This document shows, one piece after another, positions 36,557 through 45,132 of a stretch of 64,000 nucleotides of DNA. The notes under the pieces were generated by a model. That model was given only the letters and a program-made list of their open reading frames with translations, was not told where the DNA came from and did not search any database. Source of the DNA: Xenorhabdus thuongxuanensis (GTDB taxonomy: Bacteria; Pseudomonadota; Gammaproteobacteria; Enterobacterales; Enterobacteriaceae); contig NZ_MKGR01000008.1 in assembly GCF_001908095.1 (NCBI RefSeq), positions 98,705-162,704 on the forward strand. Reading direction: 5' to 3'. A program made the translations under genes and the position numbers. Position 1 is the stretch's first letter; each line of letters opens with the position of its first letter.

Positions 36557-36973
36557 ATGTCCCTTGGTGAAAGATTGAAAAAAGAGCGCGAACGATTGGG
36601 ATTTAGTCAATCTGACTTCGCAGAGATGGTTGGCGCATCAAGAAAATCACAAATAAGATGGGAAAAAAATGAATCTGCACCAGGGGCTGACGCTATTAGC
36701 CTCTGGGCAAAAGCAGGTCTAGATGTAATGTATCTGATCACAGGGCAAGCTCAGCAATCAATTTTTACCGCTCAAAAAAACAATGAGATAGATGAAGAAT
36801 TACTAGGAAAAATTGTTCGTCAACTAGATTCTATCGCAAGGCAATCTAACCGCCGTTGGACAGCAGATGAACTTGTCCTACAATCATCAAAAATATATAA
36901 CTTTTTGATTAAAGAGTCTGCTGTAGATGACGCTAGAATTGATAGGGTATTGAAATTGGTTATTAATCATTAA
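36557..36973 (+). CDS. XRE-family prophage repressor
   Basis: 138 residues from the ATG at 36557 (MSLGERLKKERERLGFSQSD); an upstream in-frame ATG at 36545 is less likely. The helix-turn-helix spans about 1-60: FSQSDFAEMVGASRKSQIRWEKNESAPGADAI. The C-terminal half is helical and has no LexA-type peptidase motif, so inactivation would not be by RecA-stimulated self-cleavage. Divergent from the early operon, it is the likely lysogeny repressor. Confidence 0.8.
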   Translation: MSLGERLKKERERLGFSQSDFAEMVGASRKSQIRWEKNESAPGADAISLWAKAGLDVMYLITGQAQQSIFTAQKNNEIDEELLGKIVRQLDSIARQSNRRWTADELVLQSSKIYNFLIKESAVDDARIDRVLKLVINH

Positions 36974-36989
36974 AGAATGAAGGATTTAT

Positions 36990-37529
36990 ATGGACAACAG
37001 AGAAGAAAAACTTAGAACAATTGCAGAACAGGTTGTTGATAGTCTTAAACTACTTCCCCAAGATGGGCAAGAACGACAAGTAACTATCAGTGTTGGTGGT
37101 AATAGTCATGGTTCTATTCACGTGGGTTCAGTTGTCAATATTAATCCTCCTACACCACCGCGACCACGTGAGCTTCATGAAAGGGATGGTCAAGAGTTAC
37201 TTGCAATGAAACAACAATTGCTGACGAAAAATAAAGATGCTAAATGGCGTTGTTATTTTAATACACCTTGCCTACTGTTCTTTAGTCTTGTACTTATGGC
37301 ATTTGGGTTTGCCCTATGGAATGCTTATATGGTGCTTTGGGGTGGAGGGTCTAGTGGTTTATTGCTATTCAATGAGAAAACTTTGGTAATTTTTGTTTCT
37401 TGGAGTGTACTAATTTATATTTGTGGAAAAAAAATGGATAAGCATAGAAAAATAGAAAACATCATAATAGATGAAAATAAGAACATTATTGATACCATCA
37501 ATGTCATTTTACGACGCAGAAATTCTTAA
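36990..37529 (+). CDS. Two-TM prophage cargo protein, unknown function
   Basis: 179 residues. A soluble N-terminus with a strand-rich segment QVTISVGGNSHGSIHVGSVV and Pro-rich linker is followed by two membrane helices (about 92-114 and 130-146) and a charged C-terminal tail (KKMDKHRKIENIIIDENKN). It lies 16 bases after the repressor stop, so it is probably expressed in the lysogen. Such placement suits superinfection exclusion or lysogenic conversion; no family recognised. Confidence 0.6.
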   Translation: MDNREEKLRTIAEQVVDSLKLLPQDGQERQVTISVGGNSHGSIHVGSVVNINPPTPPRPRELHERDGQELLAMKQQLLTKNKDAKWRCYFNTPCLLFFSLVLMAFGFALWNAYMVLWGGGSSGLLLFNEKTLVIFVSWSVLIYICGKKMDKHRKIENIIIDENKNIIDTINVILRRRNS

Positions 37530-37567
37530 TGAGATAATTATTTTCAATTTCATACAAGGTATGAGCT

Positions 37568-38503
37568 ATGCGCAATTTATTAATTCCCACAATATTTCTT
37601 TTGGCAGGATGTGGTGATGTGGCTGAAAATAGCGCTCAAATTGAGCCTGAAAAATCTCCCAGTCCCGCGTTCTCGATAACAACAGATAACGCCACTATCA
37701 ATCAACTACTACCAGCTATCAGCCATTTGCTTCCCGGCCTTGATAAATACTCAGAACAATTTCAGGATAAAGCGATTGAGCTGAATCGCTTTCTAACAAT
37801 TAAATTTCGTATTCCTGATAATGCCCAAATACCTATTGAGTATATGGCTTCTGGTCATAACTGTTTTATTGAAATTAATGATGACCAGACAGGAATTAAA
37901 ATTCCTAAAAGTGCTTGTCAAGCGTTACTATTTGATCAACAAAATGTCCTGCCCGATAGTGATTATTGGGTATATTTTTATCCAGACGATCTGACATACA
38001 AACCATATGATTTCTCGATCATGCCTGATGCAGAACGCATTGATACCGCAAAAAACTATCTGGATAAAATAACTAAAACCATAGACAGTTTTCAGCAGAA
38101 AAATAATTGGGTAGTTTATGACTTTCTTAATTACGGTCGACAATTTAGGCAAATAGAACATGAAGGAAAAAGATTTTTATCTCAAGATGTAATACAACCT
38201 TATAGTGCTTGCCAAATGTCTGGGTTTAATGCGCAGAACTGGTGGGTTGAAAAAATCAATTTAGTTAAAGTTCTCTCTTCAAATGATCCTCAGAAAACCA
38301 ACTTTGCATTGAGAAAAATTGAAGGTGCCTATAGTGAATACCAAAAAAGTGCAACTGAATGTTTGAAAGAAATTCAGTCTGCCCCAGCAAAACCAGAATC
38401 GAGAGAAATATTACCACCCACACCAGATAATAAACCCCCACGAGCGGGGTGCTTGATGGTATTTAAACCTGATGATACGACTGAATGGAGTTGCCCAATG
38501 TAA
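37568..38503 (+). CDS. Predicted lipoprotein, prophage cargo
   Basis: 311 residues. The N-terminus MRNLLIPTIFLLAGCGDVAE has a canonical lipobox (LAGC, Cys15), so an acylated exported protein is expected. The mature part is mixed and without recognised domain; it ends with a Pro-rich stretch and CLMVFKPDDTTEWSCPM. A hairpin-like CCCCCACGAGCGGGG lies within the coding end. Downstream of the repressor and the two-TM gene, ended by a strong terminator: a likely lysogenic-conversion pair. Confidence 0.65.
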   Translation: MRNLLIPTIFLLAGCGDVAENSAQIEPEKSPSPAFSITTDNATINQLLPAISHLLPGLDKYSEQFQDKAIELNRFLTIKFRIPDNAQIPIEYMASGHNCFIEINDDQTGIKIPKSACQALLFDQQNVLPDSDYWVYFYPDDLTYKPYDFSIMPDAERIDTAKNYLDKITKTIDSFQQKNNWVVYDFLNYGRQFRQIEHEGKRFLSQDVIQPYSACQMSGFNAQNWWVEKINLVKVLSSNDPQKTNFALRKIEGAYSEYQKSATECLKEIQSAPAKPESREILPPTPDNKPPRAGCLMVFKPDDTTEWSCPM

Positions 38504-38512
38504 TGGAATATT

Positions 38513-38536
38513 AAAAGGGGGATGTTTCCCCCTTTT
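38513..38536. terminator. Strong bidirectional terminator
   Basis: AAAAGGGGGA (38513-38522), TGTT loop, TCCCCCTTTT (38527-38536) plus one more T. Perfect arms with A-tract and T-tract on both sides. It lies between the convergent lipoprotein and methylase genes. Confidence 0.85.
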
Positions 38537-38540
38537 TAAG

Positions 38541-39311
38541 CTAAAAGTTACAAATAATCAGTTCCTTACTCTGTTTCGCTTTTCCTTTGGCTTTCAGGTT
38601 GTAACCAATATTAACCACCTGCAATGTCAATCCCTTAAACGCCTTACGCATTTCTGGAATATCGTTCACTGAAATTATCATTTTTCCGTGGACAGTATGT
38701 GCAAGTTCTGCCAACAGATCGTAGTTCTCTAGCCCGAACTCAATGCCATATCCCTCAGTCCCCCAATATGGTGGATCACAGTAAAACAAGGTATGTGGTC
38801 TATCATAACGCTGAATACACTGTGCCCAGTCCATATTTTCAATGATCGTTCTTGCCAGTCGTAAGTGAGCCATTGATAACTCTTCTTCTATTCTAAGCAA
38901 ATTGAAGCGTGGTGGACTGGTGGTAGAAGTACCGAAAGTATGCTCAGCAACCTTGCCTCCAAAGGCTTGCTTTTGGAGGTAGTAAAACCGCGCTGCCCGC
39001 TGAATATCGGTTAGTGTTTCTTCCGGCGTGATCTGCAACCATTTATAAATCTGGCGGCTGACCAATGCCCACTTAAATTGCCGGACAAATTCTTCCAAGT
39101 GATGTTTTATCACACGATAAAGATTCACCAGTTCGCCATTGATATCATTAATGACCTCACACTTGCTGGGTATTTTCAGGAAATACAGAGCAGCTGCACC
39201 GCAGAATGGTTCCACATAACAGGTATGTTCAGGAAACAAGGGTAAAATATGTTTTGCTAATCGGCGTTTACCACCAATCCAGGGAACGATGGGTAAAGAT
39301 TGTTCTTTCAT
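38541..39311 (-). CDS. Dam-type DNA adenine N6-methyltransferase
   Basis: 256 residues. The order is that of D12-class Dam enzymes: PWIGGKRRLAKHILPLFP near 10-27, the SAM-binding FCGAAALYF at 36-44, NDINGELVNLY, and the catalytic DPPYWG at about 179-184. Phage Dam-like enzymes protect DNA from restriction or change regulation. It is antisense to the late genes and sits alone between the terminator and the late promoter region, so it may be expressed independently. Recognition sequence unknown; GATC is only a guess. Confidence 0.9.
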   Translation of the reverse strand: MKEQSLPIVPWIGGKRRLAKHILPLFPEHTCYVEPFCGAAALYFLKIPSKCEVINDINGELVNLYRVIKHHLEEFVRQFKWALVSRQIYKWLQITPEETLTDIQRAARFYYLQKQAFGGKVAEHTFGTSTTSPPRFNLLRIEEELSMAHLRLARTIIENMDWAQCIQRYDRPHTLFYCDPPYWGTEGYGIEFGLENYDLLAELAHTVHGKMIISVNDIPEMRKAFKGLTLQVVNIGYNLKAKGKAKQSKELIICNF

Positions 39312-39555
39312 TATTTGTAAGCCTTTTCCATTAGCTAAAAATGAGTTAGGCTTCTTCGGTCATCGATGACGAAAAGAGCCTGGGTTGATTCACAGTGCAT
39401 ACCTGTGGGTTGATGACCTGCCCAGTGTTGAGCACACTGAGTGGGTCGCTCTTATCCTGTCTTTTACTTTCCCGATGCGCTCTTAACGCCCTTTAAAATT
39501 CTTTTCCCGCTAAATTGGCAAAACTGTTTCCATCAACGACAATGGAAACAGTTCA
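39312..39555 (+). promoter_or_regulatory. Late/lysis promoter region
   Basis: 244 bases between the divergent methylase and holin genes. Two dyads are visible: CACAG (39391-39395) with CTGTG (39403-39407), and CAGTGT (39423-39428) with ACACTG (39434-39439). Either could be a Mor-type activator site, since Mor binds dyads upstream of the middle promoter. A separate hairpin abuts the holin start. Not tested beyond eye inspection. Confidence 0.45.
39522..39553 (+). promoter_or_regulatory. Hairpin abutting the holin start codon
   Basis: Perfect 12-bp arms AACTGTTTCCAT (39522-39533) and ATGGAAACAGTT (39542-39553) around 8 bases; the ATG is at 39556. The only Shine-Dalgarno-like GGAA is in the right arm, so folding would hide it. 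Confidence 0.6.
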
Positions 39556-39906
39556 ATGAAAACCTTCAACTCACTTATTTCACTTATCAAAAAATTACGC
39601 CTCGGCGGCTGGCTGTTAACAGCGGTACTTTTGCTGGTCACTATTGGCTTGGTTTCTCCTCAACAAGTCCCTGTTGTGATCTATAAGTTGTCGCTGATTG
39701 CACTGGCTGCTGTCCTGGGATACTGGCTAGATCGTAGTTTATTTCCCAAAGCCAGACCTGGTCAGTATCTGAAACATGATGAAGAACTCATGAAAGCGGG
39801 AAAATACCCCATCCAGACGGGTTACCATATGGCATTTGCGGCTGTTCTGATACGTCGTGCACTCATTGTTGCCGCTGTCTGTCTCAGCGTAGCAACAGGG
39901 CTATAA
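39556..39906 (+). CDS. Putative holin (2/3-TM type)
   Basis: 116 residues with three hydrophobic helices (about 17-33, 40-58 and 98-115) and a charged cytoplasmic loop including LFPKARPGQYLKHDEELMK. The pattern fits the Phage_holin_2_3 family found before the endolysin in Mu-like phages. It would permeabilise the inner membrane to start lysis. The next gene, a transglycosylase, follows after two bases. Confidence 0.75.
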   Translation: MKTFNSLISLIKKLRLGGWLLTAVLLLVTIGLVSPQQVPVVIYKLSLIALAAVLGYWLDRSLFPKARPGQYLKHDEELMKAGKYPIQTGYHMAFAAVLIRRALIVAAVCLSVATGL

Positions 39907-39908
39907 TC

Positions 39909-40526
39909 ATGAATTGGCGGCAGATGATCGGAATAGTACTGCTGTGGTGTGGAGGCCTGATCAGCCCTGTACTGGCTGATGAACCACCACACCGTTCGCT
40001 GCAATACCGCAATGATTTGATACGTGCTTCTCGTGTGATCTGGGGATTGAATGCCCCTGTGGCTGATTTTGCCGCTCAGTTACACCAGGAGAGTGTCTGG
40101 AAATCACACGCGGTTTCACCTGTTGGTGCTCAGGGAATGGCTCAGTTTATGCCTGCAACTGCGGATTGGATCAGTCAACGCATTCCTGAATTATCCAATA
40201 AAGATCCTTTCAATCCTGCCTGGTCTATACGAGCAATGGTTCACTATGACTACTGGCTATGGCAACGCATTAAAGCTGCTGATGAGTGCCAAAGAATGGC
40301 GATGGTGCTGTCTTCCTATAACGGTGGCTTGGGCTGGTTATTACGGGATAAGAAGAAAACCACGGCAGTGGGTCTCAATCCGTGGGTCTGGTTCGGTCAC
40401 GTTGAATTTCAAAACGCGGGTCGCAGTGCCGTTGCCTGGAGAGAAAATCGTCATTATCCCCGACGTATCTTACTGGAACTTGCACCGCGTTATTTGGTTT
40501 GGGGAGGTGCCCGCTGTGCCAATTAA
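39909..40526 (+). CDS. Lytic transglycosylase endolysin (SLT domain)
   Basis: 205 residues. An N-terminal hydrophobic signal (MIGIVLLWCGGLISPVLADE) suggests export by the host Sec pathway, that is, a signal-arrest type endolysin. The SLT fold is clear: catalytic Glu61 in LHQESVWKSHAVSPVGAQGMAQFMPAT, and a later AMVLSSYNGGLGW. It cleaves the peptidoglycan glycan backbone. Part of the holin-endolysin-spanin cassette. Confidence 0.88.
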   Translation: MNWRQMIGIVLLWCGGLISPVLADEPPHRSLQYRNDLIRASRVIWGLNAPVADFAAQLHQESVWKSHAVSPVGAQGMAQFMPATADWISQRIPELSNKDPFNPAWSIRAMVHYDYWLWQRIKAADECQRMAMVLSSYNGGLGWLLRDKKKTTAVGLNPWVWFGHVEFQNAGRSAVAWRENRHYPRRILLELAPRYLVWGGARCAN

Positions 40527-41139
40527 ATTATGGGCTAAGCCTGTTGTATTGATTTTGGCGCTAGTAAGCCTGTTTGCTTTGGCTTATTGGCGAGGCCATG
40601 TCACGGGCTTTCAGAAAGCAAAGGAGACTGGAAATACCGCATTGGCACAACAGAAAGCGGATTTTCTTCTGCTGGAAAAACAACGGACAGAGCGGGAACT
40701 GGCAACACTGAATGCCTTGCGGCAACGTTATCAAATGCAGGTCAACTTAGCGCATCAGGCGGAAGCCAATTATCTCAATGGTATCGAAAAACTCCGTACT
40801 CAGAATCAACAACTGAAGAGGAAAATTGATCATGTTACTCAGCGTTGGATGGATGAAAAACAACAATTTCATCCCGTTAATTGCGTGTTTACTCGTGGCT
40901 TCGTGCAGCAATACAACGCCGCCTTCGGCCTGTCCGGTGAACAAATGCGCTCTGCCTCCGTTACCTCCGGCGCTGATGAAACGCCCCGTGAAAATGAAAC
41001 CGCTGACGCCCAACTACGGTCATCCGGTATTACGCAAAGAGACATCCTCGCCAATGTCATCGATAACGGGGAGCAATGTCTTGCATTGAAAGCGCAGGTC
41101 AATGGCCTGCTGGATTACATCGAAGGATTACAACAATGA
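40516..41139 (+). CDS. Rz-type inner-membrane spanin
   Basis: 207 residues from a GTG at 40516, preceded by GGGGAGG; it overlaps the endolysin end. An N-terminal membrane helix (PVVLILALVSLFALAYW) is followed by a long coiled coil (about 30-110). The same frame stays open far upstream, but that part only shadows the endolysin gene. An embedded lipoprotein frame encodes the partner, which strongly supports the spanin assignment. It should link inner and outer membranes and fuse them at lysis. Confidence 0.8.
   Translation: MPIKLWAKPVVLILALVSLFALAYWRGHVTGFQKAKETGNTALAQQKADFLLLEKQRTERELATLNALRQRYQMQVNLAHQAEANYLNGIEKLRTQNQQLKRKIDHVTQRWMDEKQQFHPVNCVFTRGFVQQYNAAFGLSGEQMRSASVTSGADETPRENETADAQLRSSGITQRDILANVIDNGEQCLALKAQVNGLLDYIEGLQQ
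40853..41089 (+). CDS. Rz1-type outer-membrane spanin lipoprotein, nested in Rz
   Basis: 78 residues in another frame inside the Rz-like gene. MKNNNFIPLIACLLVASC carries a lipobox with Cys18, and the mature part is short and Pro-rich (CALPPLPPALMKRPVKMKPL), the hallmark of Rz1. An in-frame start at 40826 exists but would spoil the signal peptide. Complete nesting of Rz1 in Rz is known from lambda. Confidence 0.78.
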   Translation: MKNNNFIPLIACLLVASCSNTTPPSACPVNKCALPPLPPALMKRPVKMKPLTPNYGHPVLRKETSSPMSSITGSNVLH

Positions 41140-41468
41140 CATTACAGATTGAGTTTTGGGCTGCTGTGGGTTTTCTGTTCTCTTTCCTTGGTTTCGTTTT
41201 TGGCATCGCAAAGTGGTTATTTTCCAAAGCGGAAGAACGACAGGAGGAACGGCACGCTTCGTTAGGGCAGGCGCTTAAAAATTCCGTAGATAACTGGTCT
41301 CAGCTCGAACGTGAGTTTATGCAGTTTAAGGCTGACTTACCACTGAATTACGTGCGACGTGAAGATTACATTCGTGGTCAAACAGTCATTGAAGCCAAAC
41401 TGGATGCACTTTATAGCAAATTAGAGGTGGTGCAGCAGCACCGAATTGCCGGAGGTAAAAATGATTGA
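41136..41468 (+). CDS. DUF2730-type phage membrane protein
   Basis: 110 residues from the ATG at 41136, overlapping the spanin stop (ATGA). One N-terminal membrane helix (FWAAVGFLFSFLGFVFGIAKWLF) is followed by a coiled coil with LPLNYVRREDYIRGQTVIEAKLDALY. This matches DUF2730, located between lysis and terminase genes in Mu-like phages. Function unknown. Confidence 0.75.
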   Translation: MTLQIEFWAAVGFLFSFLGFVFGIAKWLFSKAEERQEERHASLGQALKNSVDNWSQLEREFMQFKADLPLNYVRREDYIRGQTVIEAKLDALYSKLEVVQQHRIAGGKND

Positions 41469-41772
41469 TATAGCCCGTGTTCGTCGTGAGTCATTGCGCT
41501 GGAGTTTATTGGTCGCGTTGAATAAAACGCGCCCATATACCGCCAGTGAGACATTGTTATTGGATATATCTCGCGCGATTTACCCTGATGTGACTGCACT
41601 GGAGTTACGCAAGGAGTTAGATTATCTGGCAGACCGTCAGTTGATTGACCTGAATAAACAGCCATCGGGCAGTTGGTTTGCGGATTTAACCCGTATTGGT
41701 GTTGATATCGTTGAATATACGGTTGAATGCGGTCCTGGTATTGCTCGTCCTGAAAAATACTGGAGTGAATAA
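41461..41772 (+). CDS. Mu gp26-like protein
   Basis: 103 residues from the ATG at 41461 with GGAGGTAAAA upstream. The sequence RRESLRWSLLVALNKTRPYTASE and LRKELDYLADRQLIDLNKQPSG looks like a winged helix. It occupies the place of Mu gp26, just before the small terminase-like gene, and overlaps it by one base. Confidence 0.7.
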   Translation: MIDIARVRRESLRWSLLVALNKTRPYTASETLLLDISRAIYPDVTALELRKELDYLADRQLIDLNKQPSGSWFADLTRIGVDIVEYTVECGPGIARPEKYWSE

Positions 41773-42326
41773 TGGCGCGTCGAAGCACAATCGATAAACT
41801 CCCTGAAGACGTCCGGCGTTGGTTGGAACGCGCGTTGACTGAATCAGGATTCAGCGGTTATCAGGAACTGGAAGATCTGTTGAAAGAGAAAGGTTATACC
41901 ATCAGTAAATCTGCCATTCATCGCTATGGACAGAAAATTGAGCGTCGATTCGCAGCCATTCGTGCCGCGACTGAAGCTGCTCGACTGCTGACTGAAGGGG
42001 CTTCTGATGATCAGGATGCCCGTTCTGAAGCAGTGATCGCACTGATTCAAACTGAAATCTTCGAAAACATTGTTAAGTTGCAGGAGGCAGATGAAGAAGA
42101 AATTAACCCCGCAGAACGCGTCACCTTACTATCTAAGGTAGCAAAAAATGTCGCTACTCTGAGCCGAGCCAGTATCAATCTAAAGAAATATCAATCTGAT
42201 CTACGCCAGAAAATTGCTGACAAAATGGAAGCACTGGAGAAGGAAGCCAGTACCCATAATGGTGGACGCATGAGTATTGAAACCTTGCGTCGTGTCCGAG
42301 AAGAAATTTATGGGATCGTCAAATGA
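41772..42326 (+). CDS. DUF3486 protein, likely small terminase subunit (Mu gp27)
   Basis: 184 residues. IDKLPEDVRRWLERALTESGFSGYQELEDLLKEKGYTISKSAIHRYGQK is the N-terminal DNA-binding block of the DUF3486 family; the C-terminal half is helical. Mu gp27 is the presumed small terminase that recognises the packaging site. It overlaps the large terminase gene by four bases. Confidence 0.85.
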   Translation: MARRSTIDKLPEDVRRWLERALTESGFSGYQELEDLLKEKGYTISKSAIHRYGQKIERRFAAIRAATEAARLLTEGASDDQDARSEAVIALIQTEIFENIVKLQEADEEEINPAERVTLLSKVAKNVATLSRASINLKKYQSDLRQKIADKMEALEKEASTHNGGRMSIETLRRVREEIYGIVK

Positions 42327-43639
42327 GCGCCGCCATTCAACTTTATGCTTACCAACGCACATGGTTTCTAGACCGTTCCCGTTTCAAGATAGGTAAATTT
42401 GCCCGTCAGACAGGAAAAACGTTCACCACAACACTGGAGCTGACTGATGATTGCTTCGAAATTGAAGCGACAGGGGGACGTACTCGTTGGGTCATTCTTT
42501 CCCGTGGCGAGCGCCAGGCTAAAGAAGCGATGGAGGAAGGGGTAAAAAAACACTGCCAGGCCTACAACATGGTCGCCCGTGAGATTGAGGGATATTTTAA
42601 AGGTGCATCCGGTGAGCGTTATACCATGCTGGAAGCGGAGTTACCCGGTGGCTCTAGAATTACCGCCTTACCTGCTAATCCCGACACCGCTCGTGGTTTT
42701 GCATCCAATGTATTTTTGGATGAATTCGCATTTCATCCTGACAGTCGTAAGATTTGGACAGCACTGTTTCCGGTTATTTCCAATGGTTACAAATTACGGG
42801 TGACATCTACACCGAACGGCAAAGGAAACAAGTTCTATGAGTTAATGACGGATAAGTCACTGGATCAAGTATGGTCACGGCACATTGTCGATATTTATCA
42901 AGCCGTCAAAGATGGCTTACCACGAAATATAGAGGAAATGCGGAAAGCCCTTAATGACGAAGATGCGTGGGAACAAGAATTTGAATTGAAATGGCTGGAC
43001 GAAGCCAGTGCATGGCTTTCTTATGAGTTGATTGATGGTGTCGAGCATGATTTAGCTGGGCTGCCAGAACATTATCAGGGGGGGCCTTGCTTTGTTGGCG
43101 TGGATATTGGTATCCGTAATGACCTCTTTGTTATTTGGGTATTAGAGCAAGTGGGTGATGTTTATTGGACGCGTGAGATTATTGCACGTAAGCGCGCCAC
43201 ATTTGCTGAACAGGATGCCTTGCTGGATGATGTTTTCTTCCGTTATCGCGTTTTACGTTGCTGCATGGATCAGACCGGAATGGGTGAAAAACCTGTTGAA
43301 GATGCTAAACGTCGGCATGGCAGTAGCCGTGTAGAAGGCGTTATTTTTACCAGCAACAATAAACTGACGCTAGCCACCAGAGGTAAAGAGGTATTTGAAG
43401 ATAAACAGATCCGTATTCCTCGCGGTGATCAGCTTTTACGGACAGATCTCCATAAGTTACAGAAGATTTCTGGGCCAACGGGCACCCCCCGTTTTGTTGC
43501 TGATAGTGATGCAACAGGCCACGCAGACCGCGCATGGTCATGTTTTTTGGCGGTGAATGCGTCTGATGGCCCATCAGGCCCAGTCACGATTACATCCCGC
43601 CGTCAACGTCTGAGTGCTCAATTGCTGGGAGGATACTAA
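42323..43639 (+). CDS. Large terminase subunit (Mu gp28-like)
   Basis: 438 residues. An ATPase motif GKFARQTGKT near 24-33 and a Walker B-type NVFLDEFAFHPDS (Asp133, Glu134) are followed by a nuclease domain with VGVDIGIRNDLFVIWVLE and DATGHADRAWS. It powers headful packaging and cuts DNA. The order gp27-28-29 is as in Mu. Confidence 0.92.
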   Translation: MSAAIQLYAYQRTWFLDRSRFKIGKFARQTGKTFTTTLELTDDCFEIEATGGRTRWVILSRGERQAKEAMEEGVKKHCQAYNMVAREIEGYFKGASGERYTMLEAELPGGSRITALPANPDTARGFASNVFLDEFAFHPDSRKIWTALFPVISNGYKLRVTSTPNGKGNKFYELMTDKSLDQVWSRHIVDIYQAVKDGLPRNIEEMRKALNDEDAWEQEFELKWLDEASAWLSYELIDGVEHDLAGLPEHYQGGPCFVGVDIGIRNDLFVIWVLEQVGDVYWTREIIARKRATFAEQDALLDDVFFRYRVLRCCMDQTGMGEKPVEDAKRRHGSSRVEGVIFTSNNKLTLATRGKEVFEDKQIRIPRGDQLLRTDLHKLQKISGPTGTPRFVADSDATGHADRAWSCFLAVNASDGPSGPVTITSRRQRLSAQLLGGY

Positions 43640-45132
43640 TGGCACGAGGTATCTGGGTTTCACCCACTGAATTTATTCACTTTTCCGAATCAACGCAGTC
43701 ACTCACAGAGCAAATTGCCTCACGAAACCGTTCCATTGATTTTTACGGTCTGGGCACCTATTTACCTAACCCTGACCCTATTCTTAAAGCACAAGGGCGT
43801 GATATCCGTATCTATCGTGAACTGCGCACCGACCCGTTAGTTGGGGGATGTATTCGCCGTCGTAAAGCGGGCGTGAAATCACTAGAGCGTGGTGTAGAAC
43901 GTAGCAACGCCCCAGTGCGAGTCTTCAACTTTATCCGTGACATGCTCGCTGATTTGGATGTGTCACGTATCATTGGCGAAATGCACGACTCCGTTCTCTA
44001 CGGTTACCAGCCCTGTGAATTAATGTGGAGTCGGAGTCCATCATGGTCAGTGAGTGATATCGTCAGTAAGCCCCCTGACTGGTTCCACTATGATCGTGAC
44101 AACCAGCTCCGTTTTCGTGCCCGTGATGCCGGTGTTGAGGGGGAATTAGTCCCGCTTTATAAGTTTGTGACGCCACGTCAGGACGCAACTTATGACAATC
44201 CCTATGGATTCCCCGACTTATCTATGTGCTTCTGGCCTGTCACCTTTAAGAAAGGCGGTATGAAGTTCTGGGTCAGATTCGCCGAGAAGTATGGTTCGCC
44301 GTGGGTCATCGGAAAGCATCCACGAGGTACACCACAAAGTGAAATAGATCTGTTGTTGGATTCAATGGAAGCGATGGTAGATGATGCCGTTGCCGCTATT
44401 CCCGACGATTCCTCCGTTGAAATTAAGGAAGCAGCAGGGAAATCAGACAGCAGTGATATCTATCAAAATCTGATTACCGTTGCCCGCAGCGAAATTGCTA
44501 TTGCCTTACTGGGACAGAACCAAACAACAGAAGCAAACAGCAATAAAGCTTCTGCACAAGCTGGGCTGGAAGTGACCGATGATATTCGTGATGCCGATGC
44601 TGACATTATCGCCAGCGCCATCAATCAGATCATACGTTGGGTGGTAGAACTGAACTTTGGTAACGTTGAATGTCCGGTCTATCGTCTGTGGGAACAACAA
44701 TCCGTTGATGAAACGCAGGCTAACCGTGATGTTAAATTGAGCCAGTCAGGTGTCAGGTTTACACCGCAATACTGGAAACGTGAATACCAATTGCAGGATG
44801 GGGATATTGATGAAATGCCACTCCCTATGCCCGCCGTTCCTCCATTGCCCTTAGCATTTTCAGAAGCAATGAATGCCGAACTGGAAGCACAAAATAAGCT
44901 GGATGAGGCGCTGGATATTTTGATAAATGGAGAGAATTTAGACAAGACACTGGAACCGATTCTGGCCCCCTTGTTCGACCGAGTTCAGAACGGCGCTAAT
45001 CCCAGTGAACTGTTGGGAGAGTTAGCCGAACTTTATCCTCATATGAATGCGGGTGATTTGCAGGAACGGCTGGCGCGGGTATTGTTTGTGACTAACATTT
45101 GGGGGCGTTTGCATGAGCATGACAACGGCTGA
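43639..45132 (+). CDS. Portal protein (DUF935, Mu gp29-like)
   Basis: 497 residues. The DUF935 signature is clear: RTDPLVGGCIRRRKAGVKSLE, EMHDSVLYGYQPCELMW, WVRFAEKYGSPWVIGKHPRGT and LLGQNQTTEANSNKASAQAG. It forms the dodecameric portal at the packaging vertex. It starts at the base that ends the terminase gene. Confidence 0.93.
   Translation: MARGIWVSPTEFIHFSESTQSLTEQIASRNRSIDFYGLGTYLPNPDPILKAQGRDIRIYRELRTDPLVGGCIRRRKAGVKSLERGVERSNAPVRVFNFIRDMLADLDVSRIIGEMHDSVLYGYQPCELMWSRSPSWSVSDIVSKPPDWFHYDRDNQLRFRARDAGVEGELVPLYKFVTPRQDATYDNPYGFPDLSMCFWPVTFKKGGMKFWVRFAEKYGSPWVIGKHPRGTPQSEIDLLLDSMEAMVDDAVAAIPDDSSVEIKEAAGKSDSSDIYQNLITVARSEIAIALLGQNQTTEANSNKASAQAGLEVTDDIRDADADIIASAINQIIRWVVELNFGNVECPVYRLWEQQSVDETQANRDVKLSQSGVRFTPQYWKREYQLQDGDIDEMPLPMPAVPPLPLAFSEAMNAELEAQNKLDEALDILINGENLDKTLEPILAPLFDRVQNGANPSELLGELAELYPHMNAGDLQERLARVLFVTNIWGRLHEHDNG

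Noticed and set aside
37928..38161. 77-residue minus-strand frame inside the lipoprotein gene
   Set aside because: Antisense shadow of a gene with a clear lipobox; no ribosome binding site or family match.
38440..38460. CCCCC-ACGAG-CGGGG hairpin near the lipoprotein 3-prime end
   Set aside because: Lies inside the coding frame and is not followed by a T-run; the strong terminator at 38513 follows the stop.
40051..40515. Long upstream extension of the spanin frame
   Set aside because: It shadows the endolysin gene in another frame and has no conserved features; the GTG at 40516 with GGGGAGG explains the gene start.
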